A stretch of DNA of 64,000 bases from Isoetes taiwanensis. Taxonomy: Eukaryota > Streptophyta > Lycopodiopsida > Isoetales > Isoetaceae. The notes beneath the pieces were generated by a model, which saw nothing but the letters and a program-made list of their open reading frames with translations, did no database searches and was not told where the DNA came from. The stretch is taken from assembly GCA_021234155.1 (NCBI GenBank), contig JAJEKV010000129.1, positions 1,961,398 to 2,025,397 on the forward strand, read 5' to 3'. The translations under genes and the position numbers were made by a program. Below, one piece after another: positions 1-10,866 of this stretch (within the stretch, counting starts at the first letter, position 1; each line of letters opens with the position of its first letter).

Positions 1-2
1 AT

Positions 3-350
3 GGTGTGAACCTTGAAAATGCAAAAATCTATCTCGATGCAAGAGCAAGCCATGTTATTATCACCTCTGTAGGTCTTAGTTTAGCATTCCAACTGATTCA
101 TGATGGAAATTGCACTGACACAGAAACATAATTAGAGTATTTACAAAGCAACATTTGCAAAGCTCACCTGGAATAATTTATGTGATATTGGAAAATATCT
201 AGGTAGTAACAAAGATCACAATATGCAACTAACTTTTAATTTCTTTAGCAGTACGTATTCAACCAAAGAAAGGTGGACGAATGGAGACTTTGAGATCTTG
301 TCAAACATGTTGGAAAAAACAGAACTCTATTGGACCTTAGTTGCAGGAAA
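3..350 (+). pseudogene. HISN3: HISN3 (HisA-type BBM-II isomerase) fragment, two exons, broken
   Basis: Two exon-like blocks match plant HISN3, the plastid 1-(5-phosphoribosyl)-5-[(5-phosphoribosylamino)methylideneamino]imidazole-4-carboxamide isomerase of histidine biosynthesis. Block 1 (3-68) reads GVNLENAKIYLDARASHVII and then TS; it ends at a GT donor (GTAGGT at 69). Block 2 begins at 252 after a TTTAGCAG acceptor and reads YVFNQRKVDEWRL, a stop, then DLVKHVGKNRTLLDLSCRK. The motifs HVIxTS-YVF and LLDLSCRK are characteristic of the family. Both blocks join in phase 0. The in-frame TGA at 291-293 replaces a conserved residue. The gene would begin left of the window, and no exons beyond LDLSCRK are found before the next gene starts near 386, so the 3' part is missing. 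Family assignment is good; whether it is a pseudogene or an assembly error cannot be told from sequence alone. Confidence 0.65.
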
Positions 351-385
351 AACGTCAGCTATTATTCAGCAAATTCAGCTGGGAG

Positions 386-3380
386 ATGGCAGCTCTTCAC
401 TACTCTATTTCACAGCTTTCTCGCGCTGCTGATCCAAGCATTTCATTCAAAAGAGCATGCAGAAGCTCTAGTCTCCATTGATGGACTAGCTTAAGAGCTA
501 ACCTGCATTTGCATATCCTACGAAATGTCAGAAATAATCCGTGCAATGCTTCTTCAAGATCATCGAAAAAGCGGATATGCTTAGCTTCCTATAAAGAGCT
601 TCCTGTGGTTACTCTCAGACGTATTTTAAAGTCTCCAGACTTGTATTTGGATCCAGCATATCACGATGCTTTAAGTGCAAAGCTTATTGAGAAGGCAGGT
701 TTCAGTTTTACCTTCATGAGTGGTAAGTTTTTATGTCTAATTTTTGCTGCAATAAGATAAGATATAGAAGATTAGGCATAAAACTACACAGGAATTATAT
801 GGTGCCAAGGTTGAACTAGGCTATTGCTGGTTCTTTCTTCATTAATAATTCCTTCCAAATTACTCATGGTTCGAGCTCCGTAAAAAGGCTTGCAATTGCG
901 GCTTCACGGCTTCGCTTCACTTGGGACCACAGGTCTTATATCATATGGAGAGATGGTTGAACAGGGAAAGAACATCACGGCAGCTATTTCCATTCCTGTG
1001 ATTGGAGATGGTGATAATGGATATGGCAATGCTCTCAATATTAAAAGGACAGTAAAAGGCTATGCCCAGGCGGATTTGCAGGAATTCTTATTGAAGATCA
1101 GGTGCTTATTACATGCATGTCATTCATTTGTTTATGGAAAATCAAATTATGTTGCAGGTGCCATGCATTATGAAAGATGGCAATGGACACCTAAAAAGTA
1201 TACCTGATAATTGCTGTTGTTTTTTTATCCATGTGCAATACATGAGCAGGTGATACCTAAAGCTTGTGGACACACTGAGGAAGGAAAGTTGTGTCACGAG
1301 AGGAAGCCATTATGCGAATTAGAGCTGCAGTTGATGCTCGAAGAGAAGGACCACATGACATTGTAATAGTTGCTCGAACGGATGCCCAACAGGCTATGGC
1401 CTTAGAGGAAGCCTTATGGAGAGCCCCAGCATTTGCATATGAAGGGGCAGATGTGCTGTTTATTGATGCTCTTACTTCAAAAGATGAAATGCGTGCATTT
1501 TGTAATGTTGCGTCAGAGGTGCCAAAAATGGTAGGCATTCAGGATGTAAATTTGAATTGAAGGCACAATAATCTTTTTGCTTGGGATGAGGGCCGTAGAT
1601 ATGGATGAACTGTCAGAAAGGTGGATGCACTATCAATATGATTAATGCACTATAATTAGCCTGAAAAGTTTAACTGGCTATGGTATTTAGAACAAAGATG
1701 ACATCCAACGCAGCATCCTTTAACTGATATTCAAACATAGGCTACAAGGGCTGATAAAAGCTAAAGGTTGGCTTGTTCTGTCAACAAGTAATGCATTATT
1801 CTATCTATTGAGTATTGGCAGGCAAATATGCTAGAAGGAGGTGGAAAAACCCCGATCTTGACACCTTTGGAACTTCAAGAAGTTGGTTATAAACTTGTAG
1901 CATATCCCCTTTCAATGATTGGAGTGTCTATACGTGCCATGCAGGCAAGTGATTCAAATTTAGAGCATTTACAGTTTGAACCTTTATTTGACATTATTAT
2001 CTGTGGAAATTAGTGGTTCTCATAGTCAACAGTAGGCCATATAAACGTTTGCTTCTACATTAATTCGACAGCATGGCCTTTTTGAATGCTTGGAGGCGAC
2101 TTTCACTTGAGGAATAGCTTGTAAAATGATTATTATAAATCAGTTCTTTATTCTCGTTGATCCAGATCACAGTCTTTGTGGAAATACCACGTTCTGTCAG
2201 TTCTATTAGCATTTGTCATGTACTTAATTTCAGATTCTTTCCTTTATGTGATAATTGCCTCTAAGCTTGCTCCATTTCCGTAGGGTGTTTTTTTTACACT
2301 CATCGCAAGTTCTCTTTTTGTTTGGAGTATGCATTCATGTGAAGAAGAAGAACATGCCATGTGAGTCTGCTGAATGGTCTCTTGGTTTATACACCTTGGA
2401 TTCGATGATAATAGTAGCATCACGTTGCAATAGCAACTAAATGCAGCATCGTGAAAATAAACTTTAACTGAATTCAGAGAGTTTGAATGTCTGCACCAAC
2501 AAGAGTAGTTTATCAAAAGCATAATGGATTGAATGGTCACAATTTGCTATCATAGAAGGATGCAGTCACTCTCATAGCTATCTGCAGGATGCCTTAGATG
2601 CTCTTAAGGGTGGACGCCTCCCACGGCCAAGCATGATGCCATCTTTTATGGAGATCAAAGAAATAGTGGGGTTTAATCAGTACTACGAAGATGCAAAGCA
2701 CTATGTTTCATATGTGGATCCTATATCATCTGCAGGTATCAGTAAAGGTTGAACAACCTTTGTTGTCGAAAAAGCTGTTAGTAATCATTTGCATTTTCCA
2801 TCCTTTGAATAACATTTTCTACTTCTATAGAAAAGTCAATGGTATCCTTCTCAAGTGCGGAACAGTCCATACCATGCAACACTCCGTTAAGCATACTCGA
2901 AATTGACGAACATAAACAATCAGAAACGGAAATTGTGACTATGACTGAAGACAATCAGAGGTCTCTCCCAGGACTATGGTCACGTTTTTTGAGGATAGTG
3001 GTGCGAGCAAATAATGGCAAAGTCAAGCTTGATTTCAGGATCCCAGTAAGTGTGCTTCTATAAAGATGTTAAGACTTGAGAATTTCACCATTGTGTTCTG
3101 TCTAACGGATACTTTTATCTGCAGGCTGGTTTTCTGGATGGTTTGTCAAACATAGTGACTGGTAATGTTAACATCAGTTTCTAGGGAAATAGATATCCTT
3201 GTTGTCATCTTATGGTTGACGAGCATTTGCATTTTAAATGACACAGGAGTATCTGGATTGGACTTGCGAGCTGCAGTGGAGAACTCAGCAGTAAATTTGA
3301 ATGGGAAATTGGAAAGTGGACAGCAGCTATTGGATATTGTAGATAGTAATGGTGATCGTTTCAAGGTATTCTTAGAATGA
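386..3380 (+). pseudogene. PEP-mutase/isocitrate-lyase family gene (Arabidopsis AT2G43180-like), eight exons with frame faults
   Basis: Likely exons are 386-722, 888-1101, 1250-1530, 1822-1944, 2588-2735, 2831-3045, 3125-3161 and 3247-3380, all at AG acceptors and GT donors except a GC donor at 1945. The protein has LSAKLIEKAGF, then GLISYGEMVEQG, the metal-site block IPVIGDGDNGYGNALN, the catalytic-loop form PKACGH, VSREEAIMRIRAAVDARRE, IVARTDA, MLEGGGKTPILTPLEL, and a C-terminal domain from GLWSRFLRI to GDRFKVFLE before TGA. This matches the full length of the plant family that is often mislabelled 'PEP carboxylase family'. The start at ATG 386 gives a Ser/Arg-rich, transit-peptide-like N-terminus, but TGA at 479-481 interrupts it. 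Near 888 and 906 a lost and a gained base cancel; near 1071 and 1276 single bases are missing. The exact substrate is unknown. It may be a recent pseudogene or an intact gene with sequence errors. Confidence 0.75.
1945..2587 (+). other. GC-AG intron in the PEP-mutase-family gene
   Basis: The fourth exon must end with AMQ at 1944 because the conserved continuation DALDALKGGRLPRP starts at 2588 after TCTGCAG. The donor is CAG/GCAAGT, the classic strong GC-donor context, and there is no GT alternative that keeps the conserved residues joined in phase. Confidence 0.75.
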
Positions 3381-3454
3381 AAATGAAGAGATTACTTTGG
3401 TGCGTATATTGCCACTTTCATATAATACTTTAAACTCCATATTCTCCATACTTT

Positions 3455-5680
3455 CACCCCAGGACCTTCTGGCGAAGGGTTCTTAGAAAGCCAGTACAGC
3501 CCACAGGGAATATCACTCCTGAGCAGTGGAAGCAATACTTGCAACAGCTATACGACCCGCAGGGTGCACATGCAGCATTACCCTTGCAAGAAGGCCCAGT
3601 GCTGGAAATCACAGATTCGGACGTGGAACAAGGCTTACAACGTCTTGCCAATGGGAAAGCCCCAGACTTGGATGGTATGCAGGCAGAATTGCTTAAGTGG
3701 GCAGGGCCGTCCATAATACCAGTGCTGACCGCCTGCAGTGGACCAATAGCAGAGTTGTTCCCATCTATAAGGCAGGTGACCCACATTGTCCAGCCAATTA
3801 CCGAACAATCATGGTCAGTTCGGTGTTTGCAAAACTGCTTGTTGGGATTCTCGGCAGCGGTTGGCTGCCGGCAGGCAGTAGGCAGCAGAGGTGCGGGCCC
3901 TCACCCAGGCAGGATTCAGACCCCGGCACTCAACCATTGACCACATCTTCACGTTGCGAACTCTGATTGAAGACAGCAGGAACCGCCGTCAGGATCTATA
4001 TTGTTGCTTTGTGGATTTTGCGAAGGCGTTTGACACTGTGCCTCGGGAAAAACTATGGGCAAGGCCGCAATTTACCGGGGGTTCTGTAGATTTGCGAGAA
4101 TGCGATTAATGCGAGCTATATGAAAGATGCTCGGGTCAGATTTGTGCCAGATAAGCCAACCATTTGATAGTAGTATCGGGGTTCGTCGGGGATGCCCTCT
4201 CTCCCCAACATTGTTTGGGCTTTACATTGATCAATTGGAGAGCCGGGCTTGCGATAACGGGGCGATGGAGCTCACCTTCTCTATCGGATCATCAAGCGGT
4301 TAATATATGCTGATGATGTAGACCTCTAGCTACACACACCAGCAGACATGCAGCGACATCTCGATGCCCTCGGGACACGATCGCCAAGCGGCCCGATATG
4401 TGGCGTCAACGCCAAGACTAAGGTGGTTTTCATATCATCTTCACGTCCGAGGGTCCCCTCCTTGATTACCAAGGCGTAATGTGGAAGTGGCATCCACATA
4501 TAAGTATTTGGGAGTGGAGTTTCCTTCTACTATGCACCGGGACACATCCATACGCATTACGAAAGTGATGGCGGTGGAAGGCACTCTATGCAATGCAAAA
4601 CAATAGTCATAGAGCGGAGTTGTATGATTGGGCCCATCAGTCACACCTGTTCAAGGTCTTAGTAGAGCCTGTCCTTTTATACGGGGTGGAAGTATGGGGT
4701 CCAGTAGTATCACTTGCTACTTGGAATGACTTGGAGCAGGTCCAGAAAGCCTTCTTAGTACGAGCACTAGGGGTGAAGTCCACAGTCCCATATCAAATTC
4801 TACTGCAGGAGACGGATTCTTGCCTCTTGGAGGGCTGCCCTTGATCGCCACATTGTCTATTTTCGGAAGGTGGTCAATATGGACGATGCTCGTCTCCTAA
4901 ACTAGCTTATATCATGGCAATGGGGCGCGGCGCCTCAAGGCCTGGGCTTTGGGGAAAAGAGAGCTCAATGGATGGCTAGATGGAATGTGCAGAGAGCGCA
5001 GTGTGCATACAAAGCAAAAGCAGGCGGATCGCCATAGCTTGAGGTAATATCTTGACGCTTGCTTCCTCAGCAAGCTTTGGGATGCCAATGCCCTTGAACA
5101 TGTCAAGACAACACACTACCAGCGCCACATAAGTCCCACATTGGAACGATGCTCGCAATGCTACCTGCGTACCCACTTGCCCATGAAAAGGCGCTGAGAC
5201 TCATTGCCTCCATTCGCACGAGGGCATATCATCTTCGAATTGAGACAGCGGATGGATTGGTGAGCCACGCCAGACAGCTCGGTCAATCGCCGCCAAATGG
5301 GAGTCATTGAGGATGAATCTCATACCCTTCAAAGTTGCCCAAAGATATGATCAAATTCCGGACGCTTATCTTCGAGTTGGTCGCCCCGCCACCGTTACAT
5401 GTGACATTGAGCACAGCATCCGTACGGGTGCTGGGATCATACCTTCAGGAGGTTATGGACATGCGAGATCAGCTATGTCCTCGGGCACACACTTGACATG
5501 TATATATACATTGATGTATACTTGTACAGTTTGACAGCATTCTTATTACTGCCACGGTTTTTCCCTCGAAAACCCTTCGGGGCGGGGGTTTTTTAACCCG
5601 GACAGTAATGAGTTTGTTGCGCTCCTTATGGGTCCCATAGGCCGATTGGCCTCAGTGGAAAATATCATTCTCATTCTCAT
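3455..5680 (+). mobile_element. LINE family A, copy 1: 5'-truncated, decayed non-LTR retrotransposon
   Basis: Frame-shifted blocks give a reverse transcriptase: WKQYLQQLYDPQG, LANGKAPDLDGMQAELLKW, NYRTIMVSSVFAKLL, LTQAGFRPRHSTIDHIFTLR, CFVDFAKAFDTVPREKLW, IGVRRGCPLSPTLFGLYIDQ and a YADDV block near 4310. A C-terminal part follows with VEPVLLYGVEVWGPV, QKAFLVRALGVKSTVPYQI and, near 5310, VIEDESHTLQSCP. The 3' end near 5680 carries a short hairpin and a CATTCT-type tail. It begins just 3' of the PEP-mutase-family stop codon, so it probably landed in that gene's 3' untranslated region. Many frameshifts make it inactive. Two more copies lie at about 26.8-30.0 kb and 44.8-45.7 kb. Confidence 0.85.
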
Positions 5681-5824
5681 TTCATATTTTGCACGGAAAA
5701 ATTTGTCGTTACTTCAGGATTATAAACATTCAAAATTATCAGGCTATGGGACCATGACATGATGTAAAATCTAAAATGAAAATAGTTAATGTATAAAAAT
5801 ATGAGACAATACGCAATTGTCATA

Positions 5825-5896
5825 TACCCCTTAGGATTTGAACCTGGGCTACATCAGGCCCAAGAGAACTATATGTACTCGTCGGTCCATCCTACA
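5825..5896 (-). repeat. tRNA-like SINE head (candidate)
   Basis: On the minus strand a GGTTCAAATCC box-B motif lies about 50 bases after an A-box-like stretch (GGATGGACCGACGAGT). This is the internal RNA polymerase III promoter layout of tRNA-derived SINEs. No full tRNA cloverleaf was recognised, so it is not called as a tRNA gene. Confidence 0.3.
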
Positions 5897-5998
5897 ACAG
5901 CCTTTATGCATGTCTCCACCAGCATTCATCTAAAACAAAACATCTACAGGAAAGCATAACATAAAGTAGGAGGCTACATTAGGATATAAAGTAGGAGG

Positions 5999-6116
5999 CT
6001 ACATCAGGAAGCCAGGAAAAAATACATTTTTGGTGAAGCATGATGTAAATTCATTTGCTACATCAGGAGGCCAGGAAAAATTACATTTTTGGTGAAGCAT
6101 GATGTAGATTATTTGC
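5999..6116 (+). repeat. 59-bp tandem duplication
   Basis: Two adjacent copies begin CTACATCAGGAAGCCAGG and CTACATCAGGAGGCCAGG (5999 and 6058) and end near TTTG. A shorter partial repeat (AAGTAGGAGGCTACAT) precedes them at about 5964-5998. There is no gene between 5681 and 6880. Confidence 0.8.
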
Positions 6117-6899
6117 TTTCACAAGCAATTTTAAGCTCTTCTCCAATCCATTGCTTCGAAGCCCATGCAGCTTCAACATAGAATACCAGATTTCATTACA
6201 CCTATAATTCTAATGTATAGCCGCTTCTCCCATGGATATGATCTACTCCTATAAGTCCTTTTGGCGTGTCCTTACCCATATCGATCGGGACATTTGAGCA
6301 AGGAGCCAACCACGTTAGTGGCACACCATGCCTCTGAATGTGCCATCAGCATGGATGGGAGTGGAATGGATAGAGAATGGTGCATACATGTGTTTCTCCC
6401 ATTTTCAATCATATCACGGCACGTGTCCCAAAAGACTGCCCTACCTAAGATGGCATTCGCTCAGTTAACCTACAATCCTAATAAGAATAATCTGGACTTC
6501 CTATGAAAATCCACTTCAATTTGGAAACAGAATGCTGAAAGCCAGAATTGAAGCGCAAGCCATAACGATCACCGGACATAACAACATGGATGGTTGTATC
6601 TCTGTCCTCTAGCATCAAAAGATTTCTTGGAACATTTAGCAATCATTTATAGTGTTTATGGTTTTCTTCTACTAATTAGTCCACCTTTACATATTGGACC
6701 TCCTCCTCCACCAGAACATAGAAACATTGTTTAAATGGTTGGAGAAAGCTGACATGCCATTCATTGATTAGTCCACTGTTAACATTGTCTAAATGATTGG
6801 AGCGAAGAAAACAAAGCAAAGCAACTAAAATGTGATATTTTGAGTCAATGGAGAGAAAAACCTGGAACATGTAAGTGTTGCTAATGTGAAATAAGCAAT

Positions 6900-7400
6900 A
6901 ATGGATAGATATCTCAAAGACGAGCCTCAAGCATGGTGGCAAGATAGAAGGGAGTGTGTACCAAAATTGGAACTTGAAAGGAATTTCAAGAAGCATTTGA
7001 AATGCAATATCCAACTCTAAATGACATTGCCACGATGGCTACCAAAGCCATCTCGCAGAGTCGCCAGTAAAGAACGTGGATAAGAGTGAATTGTTTAGGA
7101 AATATATAAGTGGGTGTGAAGATGAGACATTTACTAAATTAAAAGGGTCAAGAACAAAAAAACCTGGGAGGATGAGAGGATATAGCTAAAAAAATTGGAA
7201 CGGTGGACAAAAAGTCACCTAAAGTGAAATCTAATGAAGTATCTTAATGGAATTGAAAAAAAAAAGTGAAATGATTAAGAGAAAAGATGAGAAGGAAATT
7301 TTGAACCTATACAACAAAGAGAGAATTTAAATCCAAAGACAGAGTGCTATAATTGTGGTGGGGCACATTCCTTGCGAGATTGATGGAAATGCAACCAAGC
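6900..7400 (+). mobile_element. Decayed gag-like remnant with one CCHC-type zinc knuckle
   Basis: The plus strand reads YLKDEPQAWWQDRRECVPKL near 6910, resembling the core of plant retrotransposon gag proteins. A block at 7345-7386 reads CYNCGGAHSLRD, then TGA where the last zinc-binding Cys is expected. A CYNCGG..HSLRDC knuckle can also occur in host RNA-binding proteins, so gag origin is an inference from the neighbouring tryptophan-rich block. Frames are broken by several stops. Confidence 0.4.
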
Positions 7401-7600
7401 CCTGAAGAGACTAAACCCAAAAATACCAGTTCAATTCCACATGGTAGAAGTTATGAGCTATGTATTACGTATACATGTGGCTTAAGTTGATTTTGCTAGC
7501 AAGGATTTAATCGTTGTAGGGTTGCTAGTGCTTAATGCAAGAATCTATAATGGTTTAAACGTTCTGTGGCCAGGCTACCTTAACATCTACAGAAGCTACA

Positions 7601-8170
7601 ATGGCATTCAAGATTGTCGAGGACCCAGTGTCAAGTTGGTTTCCAGATGAATTATGGTTCCCAGACGATGACGTAGTAGCAACACTCACAAATGAAGTCT
7701 TCGCAGCACACGTTCTACAAAATACCAATGTATATCTTCTACTACTAAAACTAAGCCAAAATTGTCTTCGCTTTTTACCTTCTTTCATACAGCTCTCCAC
7801 TAATCAAACATCCTTGCATGTACAGATCTCAGGCACATTAAGATTGAATATAACTGGCGAAAACAAGGTTGTCAGGACGTGCAATGCTTGCAACAAGGTA
7901 GAGCCGGACAGTCTCTGCGACACGTGCAAGAACGACGACATGACACAAGAGTTAACAATGTTCGGCGACATCGACACTGGATCCAACACGCTACATGTCA
8001 CAATGGTAGGCGCATTGCTTGATAAATTCCTCGATTACCCATTAGGAGGCGCATTAGCTACAATGAAAGCAGATCCTCGATCATTCCACCAAAGCATACT
8101 GAAGAGCCGGAGTAAATGCACATTTGAGCGCAACCACGGACTCCAAATCATTGCCTTCGACAGGATCTAG
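7601..8170 (+). CDS. Uncharacterised 189-residue protein with a CxxC...CxxC zinc ribbon, perhaps RPA70-C/MEIOB-like
   Basis: An uninterrupted ATG-to-TAG frame of 190 codons in a region where other coding remnants are broken. Cysteines at residues 94, 97, 106 and 109 form a four-Cys zinc ribbon (CNAC...CDTC). It is followed by GDIDTGSNTLHVTMVGALL, which resembles the D-x-TG-x-x-x-V strand pair of OB folds in the C-terminal DNA-binding domain of replication protein A large subunits or the meiotic protein MEIOB. If so it would bind single-stranded DNA. The N-terminal 90 residues are not recognised and may be partly intronic: a splice near 7790-7830 is possible. Base composition from 7840 on is more GC-rich than its surroundings. 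It could be a terminal exon or a captured gene fragment. Confidence 0.4.
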   Translation: MAFKIVEDPVSSWFPDELWFPDDDVVATLTNEVFAAHVLQNTNVYLLLLKLSQNCLRFLPSFIQLSTNQTSLHVQISGTLRLNITGENKVVRTCNACNKVEPDSLCDTCKNDDMTQELTMFGDIDTGSNTLHVTMVGALLDKFLDYPLGGALATMKADPRSFHQSILKSRSKCTFERNHGLQIIAFDRI

Positions 8171-8820
8171 GCTCAAAATATGATCCATAACTATACAACA
8201 ACAAAAGACATCCCTTCATATTTTTAAACAGCTTTACTTGGCTTGCAACTTCCATGTATTCCATGCTGTTACTTTCTTAGCAACCTTCTTCACTTTAAAG
8301 TATTGAATTCTTCCTTCATACCCTAAACAAAATTCACATGCAAAACAATTCATAATTCTTAACATCTTTTGCACACACCCACCCCCAGTCCCTTGTTCCT
8401 CTATTTCGATTCTTCATAAATTGTTTCGTATGTTATCAACTATCAAGTACTCCAATGTATATCATCCTATTAATAAACTCATGGTTTCAAGTACTCTATT
8501 GTCTAAAACTACCAATTTCAATAAAATGTCAAAACATAACTTTCAACTACGATTTAAGCCACTTCACAAAACATGTACATCCATTCTCTCCTTTATTACA
8601 CCTCTCCTTATGTTTCTGCCATCCTAGTTCCATACCAAGCACCAAGCACCAATATCTTGCGCTCAAATCCCAAAGTCCATATGTCCAACTACATCCTACT
8701 CCAACAACACCTCAACACCTAAGCAGAACTTAGTAATGCAAATGCGTACCATCACCTTCACAAAATGTCAATGTCTTAAAACAGCAATTTCGATTCAAAC
8801 ACTCTATTGTCTACAACTAC
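8171..8820. other. No gene seen; low-complexity direct repeats
   Basis: AT-rich, C-rich-strand sequence. A block ending CTATTGTCTAAAACTACC...TTTAAGCCACTTCAC (about 8490-8570) recurs at about 8800-8836 just before the inverted repeat, suggesting an old local duplication. Confidence 0.5.
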
Positions 8821-9786
8821 AACTTAAGCCACTTCACTCTCCGGCCATGGAGGGCAACCCTCCGTGCGCAGCACCTTGTTTGTTTTGCACTATAATTTAA
8901 ATGTGCCTTCACGCACCACATGCAGCCAGATGAGGGACATGTTTCTGGGGTTTTCGCATCCTAGAGTATTTTCGCAAGAACTCCATTCCATATTGCTCTA
9001 TTCCTCCACTATGAACTGGAAGAGGTTTTGTTATAATTGTATTGGTTAAACTTCAGTATGCTTATTGTAAAGCGAGTTTGTATTCTTTGCCTTCTGTCGT
9101 GCCCACTTTTTGAGGGCAAATTTTGTGAGAGAATTTTTTCAACCCACTTAACTCAAGCTATAGTATGCTTTTACTTACGCCATGCAATACTTGGGAGATG
9201 TACTATCACGATCCTCAAAACTCTTGAGGGGCCAAAATTGTGGCCTGTAAGCACATTCTTTTTTAATCAATATTTCCTCAAGAAAATAGAGGGAATTCAA
9301 TTACAAGCTCCAGCGATCCAAGATAATGCAATAACGTTGTATTTGCATTCCTAATTGGAATTAGGTAATCTTCATTGCAATACTAGTATTATTAGTACAT
9401 ATGTAGGAGGCAAGATTTGTAGTAATAATGTACTAGAGAATAATTGCCACGAAAAAATTATGCCGAATAATTTCTGATGCAGTGCACGAGTGGTACGTTA
9501 AGTACTTACGAAGAGAGAAGGATTACAAAGAGAGGGCACCATATGAGGCGGCAGGTTTGTGAGAAACGAATTAGAGGGGGCACTTGCAAGGGTTTGTGTG
9601 GGGTTTTGTTGGATTCACGATTCACTCGGACAACCCAGAATGACTTTTGGGTGAATTAAACTATACTTAGTAGAGTTCCCAGTTTTCCAATGCAAACTTC
9701 AAACTCTAAATCTCTTGCCTTAAATTTAACCTTCACAAGGCATGAAGGGTTGCCCTCCGTGATCCGAGAGTGAAATGGCTTAAATC
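8821..9786. repeat. About 966-bp unit with 40-bp imperfect inverted terminal repeats
   Basis: The reverse complement of 8821-8860 matches 9747-9786 at 33 of 40 positions counted by eye; both arms share GGGTTGCCCTCC, GAGTGAA and TGGCTTAA. No transposase was recognised inside. It could be a non-autonomous DNA element or an inverted duplication of a repeat end. No target duplication is obvious. Confidence 0.5.
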
Positions 9787-10205
9787 ACAATTCAAAGTCA
9801 TGTTTTCGAGCATATACTGACATATACTTGGAATATGCCACAAACCCACATGGATGAGGGTTTTCCCCTTAGGGACAACCCAAAAAACTGGACTCAAACA
9901 TATCAGTGGAATGCTATTTCCATGCCCAATTCATAATTCATAAGGCAAGGCATTCAAATACAATAATAACTCACAAATTGAATGTTGCAAATAGGAAAAA
10001 GAAACACAATCCATTGGTTCCATTCAAACCTTGAACATATCGAAAGACGAGAAGCAAGAATGATGATTTTGTTGGTGTTTGAGTTTTCTTTATTGGGGCT
10101 CAACACATGCACGCACTGTAGCCCGGTTCTCCAAGATTCAAGGAATTCAATTTTTTATTGCTATTTTTGTTTTCTAAATTTGAAATTGCCTCCAGAATTA
10201 TGCTA

Positions 10206-10866
10206 GTTCTACAGTGCAAGTTCGGGCAATGCTTCTACGGTGTTTTTGGCAAACTAGTTGTTTTTAAAAAGTTGTTATTTTTAATCTTTCTCTTTCTTGG
10301 AGTTGATTGATAGTTGCGTAGCTATATAAATTAGTTGTCGATGGGGCAGGCGCAAAGGGGGACTTATTTTGATGTGCCACTAGGGTTGGAGTTGGGGTTG
10401 GTGTAGAGGGATAATTTTTATACATGGACTTTGAGGATTTGCTTAGTCAACTTTTACCCAATTTAGAAGCTATGCTAATAATTTTTATACATGGACTTTG
10501 AGGATTTGCTTAGTCAACTTTTAGATAAGATATGGAGGGAGAGTAGGAATGGGCCAGATGCAAAGGGGGGCAGGTGAATAGCGAGGTTTTTTATGTTAAA
10601 GTTATGCCAATTCCTATGGTGCAAGTTCGGGCAGCGCTTTCGACATTACGCTAGTTCTACACTGCAAGTTCGGGCAATGCTTCTACAATATTTTTGGTAA
10701 GCTAGTTGATCCTGTAAGTTATTTTTAATCTTTGTCTTTCTGGGAGTTGATTGCTAGTTGCCTGGGTATATAGATTATTTGTCAATGGGGCAAGTGCCGG
10801 AGGGCCCGGGGGGGGGGGGCTTATTTTAATGCACCACGAGGTTGGGATTGCGGTTGGTGCAGAGGG
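10206..10866 (+). repeat. Direct-repeat array: about 205-bp repeat at 443-bp spacing with a 67-bp internal tandem copy
   Basis: The block starting TTCTACAGTGCAAGTTCGGG at about 10206 recurs at about 10649 and runs to a shared GAGGG end (10410 and 10866). Between them, ATAATTTTTATACATGGACT and its continuation appear twice (10411 and 10478). A third start (GGTGCAAGTTCGGGCA) lies at about 10620. The second copy holds a run of 13 G at 10809-10821. Confidence 0.8.

Noticed and set aside
386-481. Separate short peptide gene MAALHYSISQLSRAADP
   Set aside because: It is in the same frame as the PEP-mutase-family exon after the TGA and looks like its transit peptide, so it is treated as part of that gene.
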